A stretch of 64,000 nucleotides of DNA. Source: JBAOHV01 sp037045265 (GTDB taxonomy: Bacteria > Actinomycetota > Acidimicrobiia > Acidimicrobiales > Microtrichaceae). Shown here piece by piece: positions 35,257 to 44,159 of this stretch. Location: assembly GCA_037045265.1 (NCBI GenBank), contig JBAOHV010000019.1, positions 186,001 to 250,000 on the forward strand, read 5' to 3'. The translations under genes were made by a program, and so were the position numbers. The stretch's first letter is position 1. Every line of letters starts with the position of its first letter. A model generated the notes under the pieces. The model was given only the letters and a program-made list of their open reading frames with translations. It did no database searches and was not told the origin of the DNA.

Positions 35257-35312
35257 GGTCACCGGTGAACGCGACGCGGTGACCGGTGAACGCGATCTGG
35301 TCACCGGTGAAC
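35257..35312. repeat. Three 21-bp iterons centred on ACCGGT
   Basis: GGTCACCGGTGAAC (35257), GGTGACCGGTGAAC (35278) and GGTCACCGGTGAAC (35299) repeat at exactly 21 bp, two helical turns. The same motif is found in front of the ParA-like gene of the first element. Here no ParA gene is present, and the array lies between IS110 and the recombinase unit, in the otherwise gene-free 35196-35574 stretch. Confidence 0.88.
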
Positions 35313-35574
35313 ACGAGTACGAGTGAGGCTCACCACACACCGACGATTCAGCTGAACGCACCTCCACAAGCCGCTGCGAGCGCAGCGACCGGGCCGCGAC
35401 GGAAACGTGAGGAACCAACGCGTACGGGCTCGTGGCCCGGTGCTCCGCTCGGCGGCGACGACACCCGCTTCCCTGTACCAAGCGGGTGCTCCGCACTCCC
35501 GGAGCTTCGGTCGCTCTTCAACAATTCTCGGATTTCTTCGCCCGAAGCAGCCGCTCCGAGTCCTTAGGAGGGGC

Positions 35575-35775
35575 ATGGACCGACCTGTCGCCCCACCCAT
35601 CGAGTCGACCGGGCGCCGACCGATGCAGAGGCTCGACCAAGTGGCGGTGAGCGTGCCGTCAGGTCCACCGGCGCTGACACCGAAGCTCGCGCGGGCGCTG
35701 CTCGCCGTGCTGCGCGCCTCGGCCCCCAACATCAACGGGTCGACTGAGTGTCCCAGCGGGGACGTAGCGTCCTGA
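35575..35775 (+). CDS. Small protein ahead of recombinase 2
   Basis: A 66-residue protein, MDRPVAPPIESTGRRPMQRL with SGPPALTPKLARALLAVLRA in the middle and an end in GDVAS. TTAGGAGGGGC directly before the ATG is a strong ribosome site shared with the homologous gene of the first element. It ends 2 bp before the recombinase ATG, so the pair is co-translated. No family is recognised; a helper or directionality factor for the recombinase is plausible. Confidence 0.6.
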   Translation: MDRPVAPPIESTGRRPMQRLDQVAVSVPSGPPALTPKLARALLAVLRASAPNINGSTECPSGDVAS

Positions 35776-35777
35776 CC

Positions 35778-37454
35778 ATGCGATTCGCGTTCTACGGCCG
35801 AGTGTCCACCGAGGACCAACAGGACCCCGCCAGCTCCAAGCAGTGGCAGCTCGCTCGGTCGACGGCGCTCATCGAACCGGCCGGCGTGGTCGTTGCCGAG
35901 TACTTCGACATCGGCCAGTCCCGATCGCTGCCCTGGAAGCGGCGACCCGAATCAGCCCGGCTGCTTGCCGACCTACGCAACCCGGACCGAGGGTTCGACG
36001 CAGTCGTGATCGGCGAACCTGCCCGAGCGTTCTACGGCCAACAGTTCGGACTCACGTTCCCAGTGTTCATCCACTACGGCGTCGAGCTGTGGGTACCCGA
36101 GGTCGGCGGCAAGGTCGACCCCGGATCCGACGCCCACGACATGGTCATGAGCCTCTACGGCGGCATGAGCAAGGGCGAACGCAACAGGATCAAGGTCCGC
36201 GTCCGCAGCGCCATGGCATCCCAGGCCGCCACCGAGGGCCGCTTCCTCGGCGGACGGCCTCCCTACGGCTACCTGCTCGGCGACGCCGGCCCCCACCCCA
36301 ACCCAGCGAAAGCAGCCGCCGGCCAGCGCCAGCACCGTCTCGAGATCGACCCCAGCGCCGCGCCTGTCGTCCAGCGCATCTTCGACGACTACCTCGCCGG
36401 TCGAGGATTCCGGGCGATCGCCGAGGCGCTGACCGCCGATGGCATCCCGTCCCCCAGCGCGCACGACCCAGCCCGCAACCGACACCGCACCGCAGCCAAC
36501 GGCGCCTGGGGCAAGTCCGCCGTGCGGGCCATCATCGAGAACCCCCGATACAGCGGCCGACAGGTATGGAACCGGCAACGCCACGACGAAGTACTCCTCG
36601 ACGTCGACGACGTCGCCGCCGGGCACGAGACCAAGCTCCGCTGGAACGATCCCGCCGACTGGGTGTGGTCCAACGACCTCGCCCACGAGGCGATCATCGA
36701 CGCCGACACCTTCGCCCGAGCCCAGCAGCAGACGCGCCGCCGGCGCGCACCGGCCGAACACCGTGAAACGCCCCCGGGCCAAGCGGGTCTACCCGCTGTC
36801 CGGGCTGGTGCGCTGCGGTCTCTGTGGCCGACGCATGCAGGGCTCCCACAACCACGGGCACAACAACTACCGATGCACCTACGCCGACGAGTACGCGCTG
36901 ACCAAAGGCATCGACCACCCCCGGGCGCTGTACCTCCGCGAGGACCGAATCACCTCCGGCGCTCGATCGGCTGGATCGCCACCGTGTTCGACGACGAGCA
37001 CACGGAATCAACCTGGCAAGCCATCGCCGAGGCCCAGCAGCCCGACGAAGCTGCAGCTGCTCGGCGAGAAGCAGCTGAGCGGAAGGTCGCCGACTGCAGG
37101 GACCGGCTCGCCAAGTACCGCGCCGCCCTCGACGCCGGCGCCGACCCGCTCGTCGTCACCGGATGGATGCGAGAGGTCCAGGGCGAACAGCTCGCCGCAG
37201 AGCGCGAGCTGGGACGAGCGACCGACACCTCGAACGAGCTGACCCTCGACCAAGTGCGAGCCCTCGTAGCCGGCGTCCGCGACGCCGTGTCCATGCTTTC
37301 GACGGCCGATCCCAAGCTCAAGGCGCAGGTGTACGCCGAACTCGGAATCGAAGTGACCTACCAACCCAACGAGGGCCGGGCTCTGGTCTCTGCCCGTGTA
37401 GGACAGTGCGTGTCGGAGGGGGGACTTGAACCCCCACGCCCTTGCGGGCACTAG
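35778..37454 (+). CDS. Large serine recombinase (integrase) 2, with two compensating frame breaks
   Basis: The resolvase domain starts MRFAFYGRVSTEDQQDPASS and the recombinase domain has GRFLGGRPPYGYLLGDAGPH. From about 36755 to 36955 the frame is wrong; the adjacent frame gives the zinc ribbon CGLCGRRMQGSHNHGHNNYR and LYLREDRIT. Two breaks thus cancel, and the coiled coil and C-terminus return. It is closely similar to recombinase 1. The last residues, SEGGLEPPRPCGH, are read antisense through the 3' half of tRNA-Leu, so the stop codon lies inside the tRNA gene. The breaks are probably sequence errors, but inactivation cannot be excluded. Confidence 0.88.
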   Translation: MRFAFYGRVSTEDQQDPASSKQWQLARSTALIEPAGVVVAEYFDIGQSRSLPWKRRPESARLLADLRNPDRGFDAVVIGEPARAFYGQQFGLTFPVFIHYGVELWVPEVGGKVDPGSDAHDMVMSLYGGMSKGERNRIKVRVRSAMASQAATEGRFLGGRPPYGYLLGDAGPHPNPAKAAAGQRQHRLEIDPSAAPVVQRIFDDYLAGRGFRAIAEALTADGIPSPSAHDPARNRHRTAANGAWGKSAVRAIIENPRYSGRQVWNRQRHDEVLLDVDDVAAGHETKLRWNDPADWVWSNDLAHEAIIDADTFARAQQQTRRRRAPAEHRETPPGQAGLPAVRAGALRSLWPTHAGLPQPRAQQLPMHLRRRVRADQRHRPPPGAVPPRGPNHLRRSIGWIATVFDDEHTESTWQAIAEAQQPDEAAAARREAAERKVADCRDRLAKYRAALDAGADPLVVTGWMREVQGEQLAAERELGRATDTSNELTLDQVRALVAGVRDAVSMLSTADPKLKAQVYAELGIEVTYQPNEGRALVSARVGQCVSEGGLEPPRPCGH

Positions 37455-37494
37455 CCCCTCAAGCTAGCGCGTCTGCCAATTCCGCCACTCCGAC
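37411..37494 (-). tRNA. tRNA-Leu(GAG)
   Basis: Read on the minus strand, GTCGGAG pairs with CTCCGAC as acceptor stem, with A as discriminator. The anticodon arm is CTAGC-TTGAGGG-GCTAG, giving anticodon GAG. A variable arm TGCCCGCAAGGGC marks a class II tRNA, and GGGGG-TTCAAGT-CCCCC is the T arm. CCA is not encoded. Its 3' end is the integration target of the elements to the left, and the recombinase 2 gene ends within it on the other strand. Confidence 0.96.
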
Positions 37495-37628
37495 GTGGCC
37501 CCCACATCTCTGCGAGGCGAGCGGTCACACTAGCGCGTCGGCAGCAGCGGCTCACAACGAGGACCGCTGATGGGACCACCGATGGTGATGCATACTTCTG
37601 GATACATCACGACCAAGGAGCTTCTGGC

Positions 37629-38177
37629 ATGGCCGGATTCGATACGTTCATCCTGTTCGCCGCCGAGTACTCGGATCTCGCGGCAGCGGAGTCCGACTAC
37701 CAGACGGTGAAGGACCTCTACTACGAGCTCGGTCTCGTCGACACCTTCGACGCCGCAGTCATCGAGAAGAAGACCGACGGCAAGGTCAAGATCGTCAAGA
37801 AGCACGAGGAACCGCTGCGAGTCGGTGCTTGGCTCGGCGGCGGGCTCGGCCTGGCAGCCGGTGCGGCAATCGCGCTCTTCCCGGCTGCTGCGATCGGCGG
37901 TGGTCTTCTGGCAGGCACCACCGCCGGCGGCGCGGCACTCGGCGCACTTGCCGGCCACACAGCCGCCGGGATCCCACGCCACGATCTCAAAGAGCTCGGC
38001 GAGGCGCTCGACGCTGGCGACGCCGGCTTGATCGTCGTTGCGGCGGTCGACGTCGAAGGGCGCGTCGAAGCGGCCTTGAAGAAGTCGGAGAAGCTGCTCA
38101 AGAAGCAGGTCAAGGCCGACCGCAAGCAGCTCGAGAAGGAGCTCGAGGAGGCCGAGAAGGAAGCGTCGGCCGGCTGA
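37629..38177 (+). CDS. DUF1269-type protein with glycine-rich membrane hairpin
   Basis: 182 residues. The N-terminal FDTFILFAAEYSDLAAAESD and VDTFDAAVIEKKTDGKVKIV, followed by a Gly/Ala-rich hydrophobic hairpin (residues 65-110, GAWLGGGLGLAAGAAIALFP), match the DUF1269/DUF6325-like actinobacterial stress-associated group. The C-terminus is a charged coiled coil of Lys and Glu. Function unknown. AAGGAG lies upstream. First gene of the chromosomal backbone to the right of the islands. Confidence 0.7.
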   Translation: MAGFDTFILFAAEYSDLAAAESDYQTVKDLYYELGLVDTFDAAVIEKKTDGKVKIVKKHEEPLRVGAWLGGGLGLAAGAAIALFPAAAIGGGLLAGTTAGGAALGALAGHTAAGIPRHDLKELGEALDAGDAGLIVVAAVDVEGRVEAALKKSEKLLKKQVKADRKQLEKELEEAEKEASAG

Positions 38178-38198
38178 TCGGCCGCCGACCCTCGCCTC

Positions 38199-38915
38199 AT
38201 GAACCCGTCTGTGAACTCGCCTGCTGACAGCAGCGGCTCAGCCGTCGACCCTCCTGATGGACGGGCAGACCGCCGGGAGAAGGCAGTACCGGGCGCGGGG
38301 GTTTCGGGCCGGGCCGGACGGCTGTTCGGAAGCAGCGGTGCGGGCCGCCGGACGACGACGGCTGTTGCGGAGTTCGGCAACGTCGATCGGAACATCTATC
38401 GAGCAGTTGCAGCCACCCCCACACCGACTCTGGACGAGACGTTCCGCAAGGTCTCACTCGTTGCCGACCACTCGATGCTGTGGATCGGAATCGCCGGGGT
38501 GACCGCCCTTCTGGGCGGTCACCGAGGACGACGGGCAGCGTTCGATGGAGTCGTGTCGATCGCGGTCAGTTCGGCCGTCGTCAACGCGACCCTCAAACCG
38601 GCGCTCCCACGGGAGCGACCCGACCGCGAGTTACACCAGGTAATAGTCGCCCGCCACGTTCCGCTGCCGAAGTCGACTTCGTTCCCGTCGGGGCATTCGG
38701 CGTCAGCGTTCGCGTTCGCTACTGGCGTCAGCGGCGAGCTCCCAGAACTTGCTGTACCGCTGAGACTCGCGGCGGCCGCGGTCGCATGGTCACGGGTCCA
38801 CACCGGGGTGCACTACCCGGGCGACATCATCGTCGGGTCGCTGATCGGCGGCGCCGTGGGCGAGACGGTCGGCTGGGTCAGACGCCGTCACGAACGCCGA
38901 CTCGGGCGGCTCTGA
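38199..38915 (+). CDS. PAP2-family phosphatase
   Basis: 238 residues, membrane protein. The three phosphatase motifs are visible: KPALPRERPDR, PSGHSASAFAF and SRVHTGVHYPGD, the last two holding the catalytic His residues. The family removes phosphate from lipids such as phosphatidic acid or undecaprenyl pyrophosphate. The N-terminal 60 residues are disordered and polar. It follows the DUF1269 gene by 21 bp and converges with secG. Confidence 0.9.
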   Translation: MNPSVNSPADSSGSAVDPPDGRADRREKAVPGAGVSGRAGRLFGSSGAGRRTTTAVAEFGNVDRNIYRAVAATPTPTLDETFRKVSLVADHSMLWIGIAGVTALLGGHRGRRAAFDGVVSIAVSSAVVNATLKPALPRERPDRELHQVIVARHVPLPKSTSFPSGHSASAFAFATGVSGELPELAVPLRLAAAAVAWSRVHTGVHYPGDIIVGSLIGGAVGETVGWVRRRHERRLGRL

Positions 38916-38921
38916 GCGCTC

Positions 38922-39161
38922 TCAGGCGTCGAGCAGCATGGCCATGAGCAGGGTGTTGAAGCCCAGCAGCAGGCCGATCACGACGGTGATGCGATCCAGG
39001 TTCTTCTCCATGACGGTGGATCCGGCAGCCGATGCGCCGAGCCCGCCACCGAACATGTCAGATAGTCCGCCTCCGCGGCCCGAGTGGATCAACACCAAGA
39101 AGATCAAGGCGAAGCCCAACCCGAACTGCAGCACCCACAGGATGATCTCGACGATGTCCAC
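38922..39161 (-). CDS. secG: Preprotein translocase subunit SecG
   Basis: 79 residues with two membrane helices (ILWVLQFGLGFALIFLVLIH and ITVVIGLLLGFNTLLMAMLL) separated by the conserved SGRGGGLSDMFGGG loop. SecG helps the SecYE channel during protein export. It ends the gap-pgk-tpiA-secG cluster, its usual place in actinobacteria. Confidence 0.92.
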   Translation of the reverse strand: MDIVEIILWVLQFGLGFALIFLVLIHSGRGGGLSDMFGGGLGASAAGSTVMEKNLDRITVVIGLLLGFNTLLMAMLLDA

Positions 39162-39175
39162 GGCGGCAGAGGCTA

Positions 39176-39958
39176 TCAGTGGTTGCGGTACTGGACGATC
39201 GCCGCGAACTCGTCGGCCTCGAGGCTCGGCGCCGCCGACCAGTGCGCCGTCGATGTCGGGCTGTGCACATGAGATCAGCGATGTTGCCCGGCTTGACCGA
39301 ACCGCCGTACTGGATCCGCACCGCCGCGGCGACCTCCGAGCCGAACTCGGCCGCTACGACCCGAACGGATGTGGGCGCACATGTTCTGGGCGTCCTCAGA
39401 TGTGGCGGTGCGACCGGTGCCGATCGCCCAGATCGGCTCGTAGGCGATCACGAGCGAAGCCACGTGCTCGGGGGTCACCCCGGCCAGCCCGCCACGTATC
39501 TGACCTTCGACCTTCGCCTCAGCGCCGCCCGCCTCGCGTTCGTCGAGCGTCTCGCCACAGCAGACGATCGGTGTCATGCCCTGGACCAGGACCGCCTTGG
39601 TCTTCTTGTTGACCTGCTCGTCGGTCTCGCCGAAGTACTCGCGGCGCTCGGAATGCCCGACGATCACGTGGCTGACGCTCAGCTTGGCGAGCATCGGCGG
39701 GGCGACCTCGCCTGTGAACGCGCCCTTGTCCTCCCAGTGGCAGTTCTGGGCACCGATGAGGATCTTCATCTTGTCGGACTCGATGACGGTCTGGATCGAG
39801 CGGATGTCGGTGAAGGGCGGGTGCACCGAAACGTCCACCGCGTCGTGATCGTCCTCGTCGAGGCGGTAGTGCAGCTTCTGCACTGCCTGGATCGCCTCGA
39901 AGTGGTTGTGGTGCATCTTCCAGTTGCCGCTGATGATCGGCTTGCGTGCTGCTGCCAT
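39176..39958 (-). CDS. tpiA: Triosephosphate isomerase, with frame breaks
   Basis: Starts AAARKPIISGNWKMHHNHFE, with catalytic Lys in NWKM and His in VIVGHSERREYFGETDEQVN; the catalytic Glu is in VIAYEPIWAIGTGRTATSED. The frame breaks near 39360, where the next part reads RIQYGGSVKPGNIADLM, and again near 39230-39265, with the end QPDIDGALVGGASLEADEFA given by a third frame. It interconverts dihydroxyacetone phosphate and glyceraldehyde 3-phosphate. The extra bases are most likely sequence errors because the enzyme is essential. Confidence 0.9.
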
Positions 39959-40021
39959 TTCGTCCTCGATCCTGTTTTCGGGCGCTGTGTCGTGTTCGGT
40001 GCGGTGGTTGCCGTGGCGGTA

Positions 40022-41162
40022 TCAGGCGTTGCTGGCGGAGCGCAGCGCCGCCAGACCGGGCAGGTCGCCCTGTTCGATCAGCTCGAGCGATGCGCCACCG
40101 CCGGTCGAGATGTGCGACACATCGTTCGGCCAGGCCGAACTGGGCAACCGCCGCGGCCGAGTCGCCGCCGCCGATGACGGTGAAGCCACGGCAGTCGGCC
40201 ACCGCCTGAGCGACCGCGCGGGTGCCCGCTTCGAAACGCGGGTCCTCGAACACACCCATCGGACCGTTCCACAGCACGGTCCGGGCCTCGGCGAGTGACG
40301 TCGCCGAACTCGGCCGCTGATCCGGGGCCGATGTCGAGGCCCATCCAGCCGTCGGGCAGGGATCGCCCGAAGTTGCGCACCTCTCCCCCGGCAGACGGGT
40401 CACCGATCTTGCCGCCAGGTCCAAGCCCTACGACGTCTGAGGGCAGGTGCAGCCGGTCGCCGTGCTCGTCGAGCAACGGCCTTGCACGTGTCGATCTGGT
40501 CGGGTTCGCACAGCGAGTTGCCGATCTGATTGACCCATCGCGGCGAAGAACGTGAAGCACATGCCGCCGCCGATGACGATCGAGTCGGCGATGCCCAGCA
40601 GCGCCGTCAGCACGCCCGAGCTTGTCGGACACCTTCGATCCTCCGGTGATCGCCACGAATGGCCTGGCCGGCTCGGAGCGAAGGCCCAGGAGAACCTCGA
40701 CCTCCTTGGCGAGCAGCCGGCCGGCAGCCGACGGGAGCCTGGTCGGCGGGCCGACGATCGAAGCGTGCGAGCGGTGCGACGCACCGAAGGCGTCGTTCAC
40801 GTACAGGTCGTGGCCGGCGACGAGCTCATCGACGAAGGCGGAGTCGTTGGCGGTCTCGCCCGGGTTGAAGCGCAGGTTGTCGAGCAGCGTGACGTCCGGA
40901 GCGAGCTCGGACAGGCGTGCACGGACCGGCTCGACCGAGTACCTGGGATCGGGGGCCCCCTTGGGCCGGCCCAGATGGGTGCACGCCGTGACGCGGGCGC
41001 CGTGCTCGGTCAGCCAGTTCAGGGTCGGCAGGGCGGCCCGGATGCGTAGGTCGTCGGCGATGACCCCGTTCGCGACAGCGGCACGTTGAAGTCGGCACGC
41101 ATCAGCACCGACTTGCCCGAGACGTCGCCCAGGTCCTCCAGCTCCGGCACTCCGAACTTCAT
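40022..41162 (-). CDS. pgk: Phosphoglycerate kinase, with many frame breaks
   Basis: Starts MKFGVPELEDLGDVSGKSVL, then RADFNVPLS. Later pieces in changing frames are LNWLTEHGARVTACTHLGRP, VNDAFGASHRSHASIVGPP, FVAITGGSKVSDKL, IADSIVIGGGMCFTFFAAMG, LHLPSDVVGLGPGGKIGDPS, VLWNGPMGVFEDPRFEAGTR and VIGGGDSAAAVAQFGL. All are standard PGK blocks in the right order, so the gene is complete at about 380 residues apart from at least five single-base breaks. It makes ATP and 3-phosphoglycerate in glycolysis. Confidence 0.9.
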
Positions 41163-41255
41163 GCTGCTCCCTCCATCAGGACACGCGCACCGGTTCTGTG
41201 GTGCGTCACCGCGGCGATCACCGCGACGACGCACCACAGGCGAACGCTGGGTCGA

Positions 41256-42267
41256 TCAGTGGTTGGCGGCGCCTACGACCTTGGCCAGGTCGACCAGACG
41301 GTTGGAGTAGCCGGTCTCGTTGTCGTACCAGGAGAGCACCTTGACCATGTTGCCCATGGCCATGGTGAGGCCGGAGTCGAAGATCGAGCTGTACGGGGAG
41401 CCGACGATGTCGGACGCAGACGAGCGGCTCCTCGGAGTACTCGAGGATGCCCTTGAGGCGACCCTCGGTCGCTGCGGCCTTGAACGCCGCGTTGACCTCT
41501 TCGACAGTGACTTCCTTGGCGAGAACGCCTGTGAAGTCGGTGATCGAACCGGTGGGGATCGGCACACGCAACGAGGTGCCGTCCAGGCGACCCTTCATCG
41601 ACTCGAGCACCAGCGAGGTGGCGCGGGCGGCGCCGGTCGAGGTCGGAACGATGTTGACCGCGGCGGCGCGGGCACGGCGCAGGTCGCTGTGGGGGCCGTC
41701 GACGAGCATCTGGTCGCCGGTGTAGGCGTGGATCGTGTTCATCAGGCCCTTCTCGACACCGAACGCGTCATCGAGGACCTTGATCAGAGGAACGAAGCAG
41801 TTGGTCGTGCACGAAGCGTTCGACACGACGATGTGCTTGGCCGGGTCGAACGTGTCCTCGTTGACACCGACGACGAAGGTTCCATCGGCGCCGCCGGCCG
41901 GGGCCGAGACGATCACACGCGGCGCTCCACCCTCGAGGTGGGCAGCGGCCTTGTCACGGTCGGTGAATATGCCGGTCGACTCGATCACGACGTCGACTCC
42001 GAGGTCACCCCAGGGGATCTCTGCAGGGTTGCGGTGCGACACGACCTTCAGCACGTCGCCGTCGACCTCGATGCCACCGTCGACCGCCTTGATGATGCCC
42101 GGGTAGGTACCAGCGACCGAGTCACGCTTGAGCAGGTGCGCCATGGTCGTCAGCGAACCCAGATCGTTCACTGCGACGAAGTCGATGTCGGCGCCCTGCG
42201 CCTTGGCGGCGCGGAAGAAGTTGCGCCCGATTCGGCCGAAGCCGTTGATGCCCACACGGATGGTCAT
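41256..42267 (-). CDS. gap: Glyceraldehyde-3-phosphate dehydrogenase, one frame break
   Basis: Begins TIRVGINGFGRIGRNFFRAA with the NAD-binding GxGxxG; the active site is VSNASCTTNCFVPLIKVLDD. The frame breaks at about 41412, where one extra C separates EEPLV from SDIVGSPYSSIFDSGLTMAM; the end WYDNETGYSNRLVDLAKVVG is normal. Length about 336 residues. First gene of the gap-pgk-tpiA-secG unit. Confidence 0.93.
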
Positions 42268-42396
42268 GTTGTTCCTCAGGAGTCGATCGGAAAGAAGCCC
42301 CCAGTCCAGCGGGGACCCCGCCCTATGCGAGCAGATCCGGCCAGTCGATGCCAAAACAGTGGCCGCTGCGAGCACAGCCGCCTCCTGCCGGCAAGC

Positions 42397-43275
42397 TCAG
42401 GGCTCGATCAGCGATGCCAGAGCCGCGCCGAGCAGATCCGGCTCGTGGGCCAGGCCACCGGGTGTCGCCAGCGTCGCCGGCACGGCCGGGTCGACGCCCG
42501 CCGCCGAGCCGATGGCGGCGGGGTCGTAGAGCACAACATCGGGTTCGAGGCCGTGTCTGTGCAGTGCATCGACGTGCGCTGAGACGCCGTAGCCGGTTGT
42601 CTCACCCGGCTGTGGCCGCAGATTGCATACGTAGACCAGTTGAGCGGAGGAGCGACGCACAGCTTCGGCGATGCCCGGGACGGCCGTCGCTGCCAGCACG
42701 CTCGTGTACAGGGATCCGGGCCCGAGCACGATCTGGTGTGCTTCGATGATCGCCTCGACCGCTTCCGGGCTCGCTTCGGCACCTGCCGGTTCGACTGCGA
42801 CCCTGCACAGGTCGGAGCGCCCGCTGACCGCGACCTGGCCGCTGACCAGCTCGCCGCCCGTGGACGACCCGGTCAGCTGGACCGCGTCGCGGGTCGCGGG
42901 CAGAACTCTCCCCTCCGCCCCCAGCAGCGACGCGATCTCGTCGAGCGCTCGGACCAGATCGCCTGCCGACTCGGTCATGGCCAGGATCAGCAGGTTCCCC
43001 ATGGCGTGGCCGTCCATGTCGCCCCCGACGAAGCGATGATCCATCGATCGCCTGAGCGTGGAGTCGTTCGGAGAGAGCGCCACCAGGCACTTGCGGAGGT
43101 CTCCCGGTGCAGTGGCCGCGCCGACGGCACGGAGCCGACCGGTCGAACCCCCGTCATCTGCGACCGACACGACCGCGGTGACATGGTCGGTGTAGGTCCT
43201 TACCGCTCGCAGGCTCGCTGCAAGGCCGTGGCCGCCGCCGATCGCCACCACCTTCGGGCCATCCGATGCACTCAC
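42397..43275 (-). CDS. yvcK: YvcK/CofD-family gluconeogenesis factor
   Basis: 292 residues from the GTG at 43273, which overlaps the rapZ stop (GTGA). PKVVAIGGGHGLAASLRAVR and VVSVADDGGSTGRLRAVGAA are the family's nucleotide-binding blocks; APGDLRKCLVAL and GHAMGNLLILAMTE also match. YvcK binds UDP-sugars and is needed for growth on gluconeogenic carbon and for cell-wall homeostasis in Gram-positive bacteria. In actinobacteria whiA usually follows; here the next gene is gap. Confidence 0.92.
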   Translation of the reverse strand: MSASDGPKVVAIGGGHGLAASLRAVRTYTDHVTAVVSVADDGGSTGRLRAVGAATAPGDLRKCLVALSPNDSTLRRSMDHRFVGGDMDGHAMGNLLILAMTESAGDLVRALDEIASLLGAEGRVLPATRDAVQLTGSSTGGELVSGQVAVSGRSDLCRVAVEPAGAEASPEAVEAIIEAHQIVLGPGSLYTSVLAATAVPGIAEAVRRSSAQLVYVCNLRPQPGETTGYGVSAHVDALHRHGLEPDVVLYDPAAIGSAAGVDPAVPATLATPGGLAHEPDLLGAALASLIEP

Positions 43276-44126
43276 TTGGCGACGTCCCGGTGTCGCAGGC
43301 GGGGTTCGATGCCCTGGCCGCGGAGCCAGACCGCCGCACGTTCGGCCATCGACACTGAGCGGTGCTTCCCGCCGGTGCAACCGAAGGCGATCGTGAGGAT
43401 CGACTTGCCCTCCTCGAGGTAGGCGGGCAGCAACAGCTCCAGCAGCGGGTAGAGCCGTGCCAGGAACTGCTCGGTCAGCTCGAACGACGCGACGTACTCC
43501 TGGACCTCTACGTCGAGTCCGGTCTTGGGTCGCAGGTCGTCGACCCAGTGCGGATTGGGGAGGAAGCGGCAGTCGAACACCAGGTCAGCGTCGGGCGGCA
43601 CACCGTGCTTGTAGCCGAACGACAGGACCGTGACCTGAGTCGATGACCGCCTCGCCTCGTCCCCGAACAACTCGACGACCCGTCGGCGCAGGTCGTGGAC
43701 GTTCATGTCGCTCGTGTCGATGACCACGTCGGCAGATTCACGCACAGGTGACAGACGCGCACGCTCCTCGTCGATGGCGCCCTCGACTGATCCGACCTCG
43801 AAGAGCAGCGGGTGGCGTCGACGGGTGTCTCCGTAGCGCCGCACCAGGGTCGGGTTGCTGGCGTCAAGGAAGACCGTGGTGACGGAGGCGCCACTGCCAC
43901 GCAGCTCGTCGAGCGCCGGCCCGACCTCGAGCAGGTCGCTTTCGGATCCGACCACCAGACCCACAGGGGTGGTGGCGTCGGACTGGAACCGGGCGAGCTC
44001 CGCGACTTTCGGGATCAGTTCGGACGGCAGGTTGTCGATGACGAACCAGCCCAGATCCTCGAGCGTGTTACCGACCTGGGTTCGCCCCGCACCAGACAGA
44101 CCCGTGACGACGACGAACTCGACCAT
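43272..44126 (-). CDS. rapZ: RapZ/YvcJ nucleotide-binding protein
   Basis: 284 residues. Walker A is VVTGLSGAGRTQVGNTLEDL, with Arg where Escherichia has Lys, as is common in actinobacteria. The C-terminal domain has FGYKHGVPPDADLVFDCRFL, NPHWVDDLRPKTGLD and IAFGCTGGKHRSVSMAERAA, the signature end. In Escherichia the protein adapts RNase E to GlmZ sRNA; its actinobacterial role is not settled. It is coupled to yvcK by a GTGA overlap. Confidence 0.93.
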   Translation of the reverse strand: MVEFVVVTGLSGAGRTQVGNTLEDLGWFVIDNLPSELIPKVAELARFQSDATTPVGLVVGSESDLLEVGPALDELRGSGASVTTVFLDASNPTLVRRYGDTRRRHPLLFEVGSVEGAIDEERARLSPVRESADVVIDTSDMNVHDLRRRVVELFGDEARRSSTQVTVLSFGYKHGVPPDADLVFDCRFLPNPHWVDDLRPKTGLDVEVQEYVASFELTEQFLARLYPLLELLLPAYLEEGKSILTIAFGCTGGKHRSVSMAERAAVWLRGQGIEPRLRHRDVAK

Positions 44127-44159
44127 GACTGAAGGCTACCGGGCTGCGGACGAGGCCCT

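Noticed and set aside
39058..39612. Plus-strand frames opposite tpiA and secG
   Set aside because: The minus strand has clear TpiA and SecG blocks; these are shadows.
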